Of a stretch of 8,409 bases of DNA, positions 1-6,925 are shown in pieces. The translations under genes were made by a program, and so were the position numbers. The first letter of the stretch is position 1. Every line of letters starts with the position of its first letter. The stretch spans positions 2,466 through 10,874 of the forward strand of contig JAGXNU010000049.1 in assembly GCA_019894815.1 (NCBI GenBank), written 5' to 3'. Below the pieces are notes generated by a model. That model did no database searches. It was not told the DNA's origin and saw nothing but the letters and a program-made list of their open reading frames with translations. The DNA comes from Promethearchaeota archaeon (GTDB lineage Archaea; Asgardarchaeota; Lokiarchaeia; Sigyniarchaeales; SOKP01).

Positions 1-1292
1 CGCGCTGTGATAATTGCGTTGTGAGCTCCTGAAACCGCGGGACCGTGGTCGGCAGTTAATTTAATCACCATCTCGATAAATTGTTGAGCAAACTCGGGTA
101 ACTCTCTTTTAAACCATAAAAGCCCAATCACGTAACCAATTGATTGTTTTTCTCTGATTATTTTATCTAATCCGACACCAGCAAAAGTTGGTACATCTCC
201 TCTATCATCTGAAATAGTCACTACTACATCGGTCGGTCTTCTTACCTTTCCTAAGCTAATCGCAGTATTGTAGTCCATTGGAACTTCTGGAGGTACGAAT
301 TCTTCAATAGGATCAATCTTGCCTTCTTGTTTTAACTTATCGAACGTTTTTCTAATTTCTTTGTCAAAATCTTCGTATGAATCTGGAACGATAGCGCCAG
401 CCTCCCTTAATGCGCGGTTTTTAGCATCAGCAGTTTCTCTTGCGCTATCCGCCATAGCTCCCGCGTGACCAAACTGCAATCCTTTAGGTAGCAGTTTTGC
501 CGCTGTTCCTGTTACCCATACAACTATTGGTTTCGTTATTTTTCCACTTTTTAAAGCGTCGACTATCGCATATTCGTCAGTACCACCAATCTCACCTAAT
601 GCAACTAACATTTTAATTTTAGGGTTTGCTTCGTATCGCATGAGATGATCAATTAAGCTTGAACCAGGATATCTATCACCGCCGATGGCAATGCCTTCAA
701 ATACCCCATCGGTTGTTTGGCTTATCATGAAATTCATTTCGTTGCTTAAGCCACCTGATTTTGAGACGAAACCAACTGAGCCTGGTCGATATAATTTGGA
801 AAGTTTGATATTTTCTAAAGTTCCTGCAGTATTTCCAATTTTAAAAGCCCCCGCTACAATTCCGCCGACAGTAGCTGGACCAATAATATTCTTCTTCCTA
901 TCTTCTGCGATTTTTATTAATATTCGACTCAATCTTTCAGGAATGCCTTCTGCAATAATAACTACTGTGCGAATTGTATCAGATTCAAGAGCTTCTTTAC
1001 TAGTTTCGTACGATGATCTAAAGGAAGCAAAATTTATCATCACATCAGCGTTAGGGTGATTTTTCATTGCTAAATCAAGAGTTTTATAAATAGGTACCAC
1101 TATTTCTTTATTCCCATAAAAAACCTTGTGATAACTAATTGCAGCAGTCTGAGTAGGTCTAATTATTGCTGCTACTGACTGTTTTTCTCTTTTACTCACA
1201 AAATCAAAATCAAGCATTCTTTGGATAGGATTCCTTTGAAATCCGTAGATAATCGCTTGTGTATTTCTATTAAATAGTTCATAATCTTCCAT
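1..1292 (-). CDS. aclA: ATP-citrate lyase large subunit (succinyl-CoA ligase alpha-like plus citrate synthase-like), 3' end beyond window
   Basis: This subunit works with the small subunit to cleave citrate with ATP and CoA, giving acetyl-CoA and oxaloacetate in the cytoplasm. The 430 visible codons start at ATG 1292. Seen in order: a CoA-binding Rossmann-type region with GPATVGG (138-144), PGSVGFVSKSGG (170-181), GGDRYPG (204-210), GEIGGT (233-238), and FGHAGA with His276, which by family knowledge is the phosphorylated histidine (His760 in human ACLY). A linker with PPEVPMDY (334-341) leads into the citrate synthase-like domain, where TADHGPAVSGAH (413-424) carries a catalytic-type histidine. 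The family is usually about 600 residues, so about 170 lie beyond the left edge. Similarity to the C-terminal half of human ACLY is continuous. The start is fixed by a strong GGGAGGGG ribosome site six bases upstream, inside the end of aclB, with one base between the genes, so the pair is almost certainly co-transcribed and translationally coupled. The symbol follows Chlorobium usage; plants call this subunit ACLB. Confidence 0.96.
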   Translation of the reverse strand, partial: MEDYELFNRNTQAIIYGFQRNPIQRMLDFDFVSKREKQSVAAIIRPTQTAAISYHKVFYGNKEIVVPIYKTLDLAMKNHPNADVMINFASFRSSYETSKEALESDTIRTVVIIAEGIPERLSRILIKIAEDRKKNIIGPATVGGIVAGAFKIGNTAGTLENIKLSKLYRPGSVGFVSKSGGLSNEMNFMISQTTDGVFEGIAIGGDRYPGSSLIDHLMRYEANPKIKMLVALGEIGGTDEYAIVDALKSGKITKPIVVWVTGTAAKLLPKGLQFGHAGAMADSARETADAKNRALREAGAIVPDSYEDFDKEIRKTFDKLKQEGKIDPIEEFVPPEVPMDYNTAISLGKVRRPTDVVVTISDDRGDVPTFAGVGLDKIIREKQSIGYVIGLLWFKRELPEFAQQFIEMVIKLTADHGPAVSGAHNAIITA

Positions 1293-1293
1293 T

Positions 1294-2589
1294 TTAAACC
1301 CCTCCCTCTTCTTCAGCATGTTTAATTAAATCTACAACTCTTGTCATATGAGTGTATCGATCATATACTTCAATTGGAACCCCAGTCTCCTCTCCAACCT
1401 GCTTCATGAGCTCAAGACCTTGCTTTTCGTTAGGTCCACCTCTTCGCACGTAAATTTTAACTTTGGCTTTTTTCAGTTTTTCAACTGAATTCCTGATAGC
1501 ACTAACGATTCCAGTAAAGGTAGCTTTTACATCAGTAAAATTAGCAATTCCTCCACCAATTATGAGATATTTTGCTCTACCTGCGGGATCAGGAGTTTCT
1601 GTAATGAGATCTATGATGGTTTGAGCGTAAATTTCAGTATATTCTCGTGAAGGGTTACCACTGTATTCTCCGTAATTCCCCAATTCTTCTCCATATCCTA
1701 AGTCCACGATCGTATCGGTATAGATAACTGAGGCTCCTCCTCCAGCTACCATTGTCCAAACTCGACCAGCAGGATTCAAAACCTTTAATTTTAGGGAAGC
1801 TCCTGTTTTTTCATCTAATTCCCGTATGTACGCTTCTTTTTCAGACATAACTTGTCCAAAAGCAGCTGGAAATTCAATTGGGTTGTTAGGATCTCCCCAC
1901 GTATCCGTATGAAGAAACATTGCGGTATCATCTAATCTAGCTTTAACATCTAATGGAACAACATTATTATCTTGAGTGATTGCGAATGGATTGATTTCAA
2001 GAAAAGTAAAATCCTGAGCGACAAACACTTGATAAAGCCCCTTAATAAAAGGCATTAAAACGTCTTTAGAATCTCCTAAATCCGGCATTTTACTTTCTAA
2101 ATCAAAAGATTTAATATCAGTTCCAATAGGTATAGGTACATGAATGACTTTATCCCAATTTTCTTCCACATAAATACCCCCCTCGAAAGAGAAATGAATC
2201 ACATCACCCTCTTTATTGGTTGTTATAGAAACATAATATTCTTTTTCATGAGGAATGAAAGGTTCTACAAGTAAGCGTTTCAATGCGCCCTTCACATTTC
2301 CAATCTCGTAAACTCTATCCAAATTAGTGCGACAGAAATCTTTCATTTCTTCACAAGTTGCATCTAACAAGAGTAGATTTGCCTTCCCTCTTTTTCCAAA
2401 AAGTTGGTCCGGTTTAACTACAACTTTTTCCTTATTTATCCAAGGATTATCTAAAATTGCTTTCTCTAAGTCAGTCTCGCTGTCAATAATCATTAACTTG
2501 TTATGGTATTTGAATTCTGGATAATACTTTGGTAATTCATTAGCTATGAGAATTTTAGCTGAGACTTCATAAATATTTTTTTGGGCCAA
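1294..2589 (-). CDS. aclB: ATP-citrate lyase small subunit (ATP-grasp and citrate-binding), TTG start
   Basis: The protein has 431 residues, the usual length for the separate small subunit, and corresponds to the N-terminal part of human ACLY (plant ACLA, Chlorobium AclB). The ATP-grasp part shows VKPDQL followed by KRGK (58-69) and FLEINP (196-201). The citrate-binding part shows TMVAGGGAS (279-287), IANFTDV (348-354) and RRGGPN (382-387), which match the residues that hold citrate in the human enzyme. The start codon is TTG at 2589-2587: an in-frame TGA lies only six codons upstream with no ATG or GTG between, and MAQKNIYE aligns with known N-termini. The leader holds only a weak GAGATAGA-like purine stretch. 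A TATA/BRE promoter lies about 65 bases upstream. The stop codon is one base from the aclA start. The subunit binds ATP and citrate and passes the phosphate to the histidine on the large subunit. Confidence 0.96.
   Translation of the reverse strand: MAQKNIYEVSAKILIANELPKYYPEFKYHNKLMIIDSETDLEKAILDNPWINKEKVVVKPDQLFGKRGKANLLLLDATCEEMKDFCRTNLDRVYEIGNVKGALKRLLVEPFIPHEKEYYVSITTNKEGDVIHFSFEGGIYVEENWDKVIHVPIPIGTDIKSFDLESKMPDLGDSKDVLMPFIKGLYQVFVAQDFTFLEINPFAITQDNNVVPLDVKARLDDTAMFLHTDTWGDPNNPIEFPAAFGQVMSEKEAYIRELDEKTGASLKLKVLNPAGRVWTMVAGGGASVIYTDTIVDLGYGEELGNYGEYSGNPSREYTEIYAQTIIDLITETPDPAGRAKYLIIGGGIANFTDVKATFTGIVSAIRNSVEKLKKAKVKIYVRRGGPNEKQGLELMKQVGEETGVPIEVYDRYTHMTRVVDLIKHAEEEGGV
1299..1306 (-). promoter_or_regulatory. 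Ribosome binding site of aclA
   Basis: Read on the minus strand this is GGGAGGGG, six bases before the aclA ATG and within the last codons of aclB (E-G-G-V). It is the only strong Shine-Dalgarno match I see in the window. It fits a downstream operon gene that needs its own ribosome site, while the first genes of units have short leaders with little or none. Confidence 0.7.
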
Positions 2590-2649
2590 TTCTATCTCTA
2601 TCTCTCAATTATTTTATTATTGATTAGTAATTAGTTTATCTTACATTTT

Positions 2650-2665
2650 AATATAAATTTTTCCC
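2650..2665 (-). promoter_or_regulatory. Predicted archaeal promoter (BRE plus TATA box) of aclB-aclA
   Basis: On the minus strand the sequence reads GGGAAAAATTTATATT: a purine-rich BRE-like run followed at once by a TTTATATT TATA box. A start of transcription about 25 bases downstream would fall near 2630 and give a leader of about 40 bases before the TTG start. The match to the archaeal consensus is good, but the whole gap is AT-rich, so chance matches are possible. Confidence 0.5.
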
Positions 2666-2681
2666 ACATTATTAATATGGG
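2663..2681. promoter_or_regulatory. 19-bp dyad next to the aclB promoter, possible operator
   Basis: The sequence CCCAcATTATTAATaTGGG is a 19-bp inverted repeat centred on T2672 with a single mismatched pair (c2667/a2677). It touches the BRE-like run and lies just upstream of the TATA box, where a dimeric regulator could act. The regulator is unknown, and I did not find a second good copy in the window. Confidence 0.3.
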
Positions 2682-2820
2682 ATTCTTTTCCCCTTTACTA
2701 ACTAAAAGCTTCAAATTTTTCAAGGGTTCGAATGATTTGAATTAATAAGGTTGCAATTTTGGTTTCTTCTGGCACTTTGTAGAAAAACTTATAATATTTT
2801 TAAATTGGTGGCTTTGCCAT

Positions 2821-2838
2821 AAAAAATTATAATTTTTT
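2821..2838 (-). terminator. AT palindrome with T-run after the ADP-ribosylglycohydrolase gene, possible terminator
   Basis: AAAAAATTATAATTTTTT is a perfect palindrome 20 bases past the stop codon. Read on the minus strand it ends in six T, and archaeal transcripts often end at T-runs. A small TGGC-TTT-GCCA hairpin (2809-2819) follows it. AT-only palindromes arise easily in such DNA, so this is a weak call. Confidence 0.3.
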
Positions 2839-2857
2839 TTATTTTTAGACCTTCTTC

Positions 2858-3979
2858 TTAGCTAATTATGATGTCTTGCTGTTTTTCTTGGATTACTCTT
2901 TTACCGACTTCCGTAATCTTCAATGCTAATTCCGTTATTTTCCATCTTTCATATCCCTTCACATAGGTAGAGAACGTGTTCTTTAAAGGATCACGCCATT
3001 TGGATGGAATATTCTTTGAGCCTAATTGAGTCCCCAAGATCGCCCCAATATTTCCACAATTACAATCTGTATCAAGCCCCATCATAGCAGCGATACAAAT
3101 AGACCGTCCTAACGGATCTTCTTTATCTTCTGAACCATAAAGTAAGGATAAAATTATAATCCCGATATTTGGTAAAACGTGAACCCCGCTATTATCTTTT
3201 AAAAACAATTTTCTTTTCCGATTCAAAAGCGAATCTGATTTAGATCCTTTAACTCCTGTTATTTTCAATACATTTTTTCGAATATCATCCCAATATCTGA
3301 TCAAAATTACTAGAGCGTTCCTGAAATCTGCGGGATTATCATCATAAATTTGAATGGCTTTCCTTATCATTTGAGAATACAAGCTTTCATTAGGAGGGGG
3401 AATATGGTTAAGTGATTTTTCTATATTGGTTCTGATATTTTGTTCAGTAAACGCATTTGAAATTAACACTGCCACATAAATTTCGCCTTCAATACCTATT
3501 TCAGCGTGTGAAATTGAACCGTCCATTTCAGCATATTTCTTTGCAACCGAAGGTGCTCCTGGAGCAATTTGACCCCAAATATCGGCTCGCATTTGTGCTC
3601 CAATGGCATCAAAATAGATATTGTTATGCAATCCTGATTGAGGAGGCCATATATTCGATCTCAGGTTATTTAACGCAATCTTTTCGGCAGTAAAGTTCAA
3701 ATCATATAATAGATCTACCCATTCTAAAGCAATATCTTTAGCATTGAGATTTATTCCTTTTTTCTCTAAAGCAACTAAAGCACATATTTCATACATCTCA
3801 TCGTCATTTACGTAATTTAAATCAATCGGTTCAGGAAAATACGTGATATTGCCGTATTTATTCAATATTTCCTCATAAGGTTTAAATTCAACAGGTGCAC
3901 CAACATAATCTCCTGCTATGTGACCTTCCCAAGAACCTAAGACTTTATCGTAATATTCTACAGAAGAAATTTTAGTCAT
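2858..3979 (-). CDS. ADP-ribosylglycohydrolase family protein
   Basis: This is a complete 373-residue protein of the ADP-ribosylglycohydrolase (DraG/ARH-like) family, which is all-helical and uses two metal ions to hydrolyse N- or O-glycosidic bonds of ADP-ribose or related nucleosides. Motifs seen: GDYVGAPVEF (23-32), the metal-site stretch VNDDE (57-61) where classical members have a TDDT-like motif, a middle block with PGAPS and SHAE (140-160), and the C-terminal metal motif GLDTDCNCGNIGAILG (301-316). No signal peptide or membrane segment is seen, so it should be cytoplasmic. The start ATG at 3979 sits before the usual first helix. An AT-rich TTAAAATTAAA about 18-28 bases upstream could be a TATA box, giving a nearly leaderless message. 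The NDDE and DTDCNC variants are unlike textbook DraG, so the substrate could be a nucleoside or sugar nucleotide rather than ADP-ribosylated protein. A nucleoside hydrolase fragment lies nearby, but the junction beside it weakens that link. Confidence 0.9.
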   Translation of the reverse strand: MTKISSVEYYDKVLGSWEGHIAGDYVGAPVEFKPYEEILNKYGNITYFPEPIDLNYVNDDEMYEICALVALEKKGINLNAKDIALEWVDLLYDLNFTAEKIALNNLRSNIWPPQSGLHNNIYFDAIGAQMRADIWGQIAPGAPSVAKKYAEMDGSISHAEIGIEGEIYVAVLISNAFTEQNIRTNIEKSLNHIPPPNESLYSQMIRKAIQIYDDNPADFRNALVILIRYWDDIRKNVLKITGVKGSKSDSLLNRKRKLFLKDNSGVHVLPNIGIIILSLLYGSEDKEDPLGRSICIAAMMGLDTDCNCGNIGAILGTQLGSKNIPSKWRDPLKNTFSTYVKGYERWKITELALKITEVGKRVIQEKQQDIIIS

Positions 3980-4054
3980 AATTAGCTTAATAATTGCTTT
4001 AATTTTAACCCTTAGTTTGATAAGAAATGAAAAATCACAAGAGAGAGATTTTTT

Positions 4055-4061
4055 AAAAAAA
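4055..4061 (-). terminator. T-run after the sucD fragment, possible terminator
   Basis: Seven A on the plus strand give seven T on the minus strand, 11-17 bases past the stop codon of the sucD fragment. They abut six T on the plus strand, forming a T/A palindrome. This fits an archaeal oligo-T terminator and would separate the fragment from the ADP-ribosylglycohydrolase gene. Confidence 0.3.
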
Positions 4062-4071
4062 TAAATGATAA

Positions 4072-4527
4072 TTAAAGGATTTCATTTATCATTTTAGGAA
4101 CATCCCACGGACTATCAGCTATTAAAGCACCTGCATTTTTTAAAGCTTTTATCTTTTCTTGAGCTGAACCAAAAACTCCGGAGATAATTGCTCCAGCATG
4201 ACCCATTCGTTTCCCTTCTGGTGCGCTTTTTCCAGCAATATATGCTATAACTGGTTTATCAACATTGTTTTTTAAAAAAATTGATGCTTTTTCTTCTTCA
4301 TCTGAACCTATTTCACCTATGAGAACAATGACTTTTGTTTTAGGGTCATCAGCATAATACTTTACCGCTTCAATCATTGTCTTACCTCTAACTGGATCTC
4401 CCCCTATCCCGATATACGCTGAAACTCCAATTCCGGCATTTCCAATTGCTTTTGTAATTTCATAAGATAATGTACCACTTTTGGAAATGACTGTTATTTC
4501 TCCAAAATGACACAGATCTCCTGGCAT
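4072..4527 (-). pseudogene. sucD: Succinyl-CoA ligase alpha subunit, C-terminal half only (N-terminally truncated)
   Basis: The 151 residues match the C-terminal ligase domain of succinyl-CoA synthetase alpha: ISKSGTLSYE (14-23), GIGGDP (40-45), LIGEIG (69-74), and RMGHAGAIISG (107-117) with His110, the residue phosphorylated in this family. Full-length SucD is about 290 residues, so about 136 are missing. They include the N-terminal CoA-binding Rossmann domain, and without it succinyl-CoA formation is not expected. The first Met is the conserved Met of the family motif K-x-G-IMPG. Homology continues upstream of it as LGI, then breaks off at W-F-Q and an in-frame TAA (4548-4546), so the ATG is not a natural start but what was left at a break. 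No Shine-Dalgarno site precedes it, and no sucC partner is present. The frame is otherwise clean, so the break is recent or is an assembly artefact. Confidence 0.85.
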
Positions 4528-4548
4528 TATACCAAGCCAAAATTGTTA

Positions 4549-4764
4549 ATGACTAAAAAAAATGAAACTTCGATCCTGTTTGATACAGTGGCTATTTATC
4601 TCGGATTCTCTGAAGATTTGCTAAATATTGAAGAATTAAAAATCGAGATCACTGATCGTGGCTTAACTCAAATTAGTGAAAGAGGAAATTTGATACGATG
4701 TGCAACTTCTTGGAAAGATGTAGAAGCATTTAAAAATTTCCTTGTTGATCGTCTCATAAACTAA
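4549..4764 (+). pseudogene. Probable nucleoside hydrolase (IunH-like) C-terminal fragment
   Basis: The frame encodes 72 residues from ATG 4549 and stays open upstream to 4507, though that part is only the complement of sucD. ILFDTVAIYLGFSE resembles the late nucleoside hydrolase segment (ILYDPLAV type), and the end VRCAT-like/WKDVEAFKNFLVDRL resembles the family's closing stretch of a central strand followed by a final helix. Full-length family members are about 310 residues, so this would be the last quarter only. It lacks the N-terminal DxDxxxDD calcium and ribose site and cannot be active alone. No ribosome site precedes 4549. It begins exactly where the sucD fragment breaks off on the other strand. 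The family call is from memory of sequence patterns and is moderate. A short genuine protein of unknown function is the alternative. Confidence 0.5.
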
Positions 4765-4775
4765 TTTATTATACC

Positions 4776-4785
4776 ATTATAATAA
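4776..4785 (+). promoter_or_regulatory. Possible TATA box of the MFS transporter gene
   Basis: ATTATAATAA lies about 40-48 bases before the ATG at 4824. Transcription starting about 25 bases downstream would give a leader of under 20 bases. The gap is only 59 bases and very AT-rich, so the match is not specific. Confidence 0.25.
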
Positions 4786-4823
4786 CTCATAGTATCCTTT
4801 ACTAATTTTACTTTTTTTCCAAT

Positions 4824-6332
4824 ATGAGTTCTTTTCTAAATGATTCTAAATTGGAAATATACTTTAATAAGCAATTAAGAATATTTTCAATTATCAAAAA
4901 GTATAATGATCAAATCATGAGTTCTTTAGATATTAAAGCTAAACCCTCCGAAAATGAAGAACAAAGTACCTGGAAACTGATTCTATTTTCTACTGGATAT
5001 TTTTTGAATACATATCTCATGATTGCATTCAATAATTATGTGTGGACTTTTTATGAGGGAGAATTAGGTTTAATTAATACCATTTCATTATGGCCGATAT
5101 ATATGGCATTAGCCAATACTATTTATACAATTTGGAGCATGTTAACTAATCCTTTTATAGGTTACCTTACCGATAAACCATTTAAATGGACCAAAAGATG
5201 GGGTTTTCATACACCTTGGGTTATATTGGGTGGTATTCCTGCTATAGTGCTTTTTTTCTTTATATTTATTCCTCCAATCACATCTGGAGCTCTGTTAGTT
5301 TTGATATATTACATTGTTATTGTTTCTATTTATGATCTATTTTATTCTTTGTTGCAAACCCACTCTTATGGGGCATTCGCAGCTCATTTTAGGGGAGATA
5401 AAATGAGGAGAAAAGGTGGATTATTGACCCAAATTTTTACTTTTCTAGCAAATTTCTTAGCAATAACAATTTTTTCACAGATAATTAACCCCGGAGATCC
5501 AGTTTCATTTACCATTGCTGCATTTATTAGCATCATAATTTTAGCAATTTCTTTATTCTTCTTCATTCCAGGATCCAAGGAATCTAAATTAATTAAAGAT
5601 CGTTTCATAGGTGGGTATGAAAACGTTGAAAGGGTATCTTTTTTTAAAACAATGAAGATGGCCCTAAAGGAGAAAAATTTTATGCTGGTTATTATCTCTT
5701 ATTTCTCTTTTATGATTGCATTGGGGCTGATGAGCATGAATGCAGTTAATTTTGTGGACGATGTATTGAGAGAAGAACAGTATATTAGATCTATTGGCTC
5801 ATTTCTGATGTTAATCTCATCTTTTATCACAATGCCTATATGGGTTCGTGTTGCAAAAAAAATAGGACATTCTACTACATATTCAATGGGTTTGGCATTT
5901 TTTGGAGTAAGTTTGCTGTTACATTTGTTCATAATAAACGCATTACAATATTATATCCTAAATATTTTAATGGGAATGTCGGGAGCATTATTTTTGATCA
6001 TGCTTTCACCAGTTACTGCTGATTGTTATGATGAAATCGCCGTGAAAACAAAAAAACATCATGAAACGACTTTGCTTGGAATTAGAAATTTCTTTATACG
6101 AATTACTATTCCAATTCAAAGTTTTATCATAGCGATAATTCATGCAATCACCTTCTATGATCCTAATGAAGCTTCTCATGGTGGTGAGATAATTATGGGC
6201 CTTCGCATTATCCAAGGAGTTGTTCCCTTTATCTTTTGTATTGCTGGCGCTTTAATATTTTACAGATGGTTTGATCTAAAGGGGGATAAAAAAAATGAAA
6301 TTAATAAAAAATTACATGAATTAAAACTATAA
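4824..6332 (+). CDS. MFS transporter of the GPH/MelB-like (MFS_2) type
   Basis: This is a 502-residue integral membrane protein with about twelve hydrophobic segments, the first near residue 51 and the last ending near 480. The loop NPFIGYLTDKPFKWTKRWG (109-127) followed by PWVILGG matches the signature of glycoside-pentoside-hexuronide:cation symporters. In MelB the equivalent loop has acidic residues that bind the coupling cation. A central basic loop (RGDKMRRKGG, 190-199) and SPVTADCYDE (395-404) fit the same group. The likely substrate is a sugar or other small polar solute moved with H+ or Na+; the sequence does not say which. The N-terminal tail is longer than usual. A second in-frame ATG at 4917 (residue 32) would give 471 residues, typical for the family, and begins with nearly the same bases (ATGAGTTCTTT). 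I keep 4824 because the frame is open and a possible TATA box suits it. No sugar-metabolism gene sits beside it. Confidence 0.87.
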   Translation: MSSFLNDSKLEIYFNKQLRIFSIIKKYNDQIMSSLDIKAKPSENEEQSTWKLILFSTGYFLNTYLMIAFNNYVWTFYEGELGLINTISLWPIYMALANTIYTIWSMLTNPFIGYLTDKPFKWTKRWGFHTPWVILGGIPAIVLFFFIFIPPITSGALLVLIYYIVIVSIYDLFYSLLQTHSYGAFAAHFRGDKMRRKGGLLTQIFTFLANFLAITIFSQIINPGDPVSFTIAAFISIIILAISLFFFIPGSKESKLIKDRFIGGYENVERVSFFKTMKMALKEKNFMLVIISYFSFMIALGLMSMNAVNFVDDVLREEQYIRSIGSFLMLISSFITMPIWVRVAKKIGHSTTYSMGLAFFGVSLLLHLFIINALQYYILNILMGMSGALFLIMLSPVTADCYDEIAVKTKKHHETTLLGIRNFFIRITIPIQSFIIAIIHAITFYDPNEASHGGEIIMGLRIIQGVVPFIFCIAGALIFYRWFDLKGDKKNEINKKLHELKL

Positions 6333-6429
6333 TTACCGTATAGACTAACACAAACCGCAAATTTTCAAGATAATGAAAAATTAAATAGTAATCTTTCAAT
6401 TTCTTTAATTGTTATTTGAACGAGTATTT

Positions 6430-6882
6430 ATGATGAATGTTAATGTTATTTATGAGGAAAATGTACCACTCAATATTGAAAAAACATATGAAATTACATT
6501 ACAATGGTTGAATGGAACACATAAAGCAAAAATAAAGAAATCAAATCCTCCCAAATTTATCGAAGCTAAACAAGGAACAGTAATGGCTAATACAGGACAT
6601 GATCCTAATTGGAAGAAGAGAATTCGGATAAATTTATATGAGTTAGAAGGAAGTAAAACCCTTATTAGAGTAGAAGCATCTCCGCTTTCACGAAATGTTT
6701 TAAGAGTGGAAAAACTTAAAAAATCTTGGTACGATGGATTATTTTCTCACCTATTTACATTGCTCTATGAAGTAGGATCTCAACCTAAGCAAAATGAAAT
6801 ACTTACAAGAGTGTGTCCTTATTGTGGATCTAAGATAGAAGATGATATTGAGACTTGTACCTCATGTGGTACTAAAATATAA
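6430..6882 (+). CDS. Small protein of unknown function with C-terminal zinc ribbon
   Basis: From ATG 6430 the protein has 150 residues. An adjacent ATG at 6433 is equally possible. The frame also opens at a TTG at 6409, which I reject because the ATG pair sits where the protein-like sequence begins. Residues 1-115 look like one alpha/beta domain: an opening strand and helix (NIEKTYEITLQWLNG, 15-29), several short strands with GHDPNWKKRIRI (56-67) and TLIRVEAS (77-84), and a closing amphipathic helix (92-114). The order recalls SRPBCC/START-like folds, but that is only a guess. The C-terminus is a compact zinc ribbon with CPYC (129-132) and CTSC (143-146), typical of many archaeal proteins of unknown role. 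No signal peptide or membrane span is seen. It lies 97 bases after the transporter and 70 bases before the hydrolase, so a shared transcript is possible but not shown. Confidence 0.8.
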   Translation: MMNVNVIYEENVPLNIEKTYEITLQWLNGTHKAKIKKSNPPKFIEAKQGTVMANTGHDPNWKKRIRINLYELEGSKTLIRVEASPLSRNVLRVEKLKKSWYDGLFSHLFTLLYEVGSQPKQNEILTRVCPYCGSKIEDDIETCTSCGTKI

Positions 6883-6925
6883 TAATCTACTCTACTTTTA
6901 GTTATAACAAGGTTTTATTAAATTC

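Larger units (their letters stand above)
2590..2857. other. Non-coding gap between the ADP-ribosylglycohydrolase gene and aclB
   Basis: This 268-bp stretch lies between two minus-strand genes. It holds the aclB promoter and dyad at its left end and a perfect 18-bp AT palindrome (2821-2838) near the ADP-ribosylglycohydrolase stop. In the middle I see no open frame of useful length, no tRNA-like fold and no clear repeat. Confidence 0.6.

Noticed and set aside
685..1059. Plus-strand open frame of 124 codons
   Set aside because: It lies wholly within aclA on the opposite strand, where conserved motifs fix the coding frame.
2327..2524. Plus-strand open frame of 65 codons
   Set aside because: It is the complement of the ATP-grasp region of aclB and has no recognisable protein character.
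2591..2607. Tandem TCTATC-like short repeat before aclB
   Set aside because: It has only about two and a half units in an AT-rich leader, which is too short to call a repeat element.
3457..3693. Plus-strand open frame of 78 codons
   Set aside because: It is antisense to the conserved middle of the ADP-ribosylglycohydrolase gene.
4507..4548. Start at 4507 for the nucleoside hydrolase-like frame
   Set aside because: The first 14 codons are just the complement of the sucD fragment, so they are not part of the family sequence.
5384..6215. Several short frames on both strands inside the transporter gene
   Set aside because: They overlap membrane-segment codons of the transporter, show no family motif and have no start signals.
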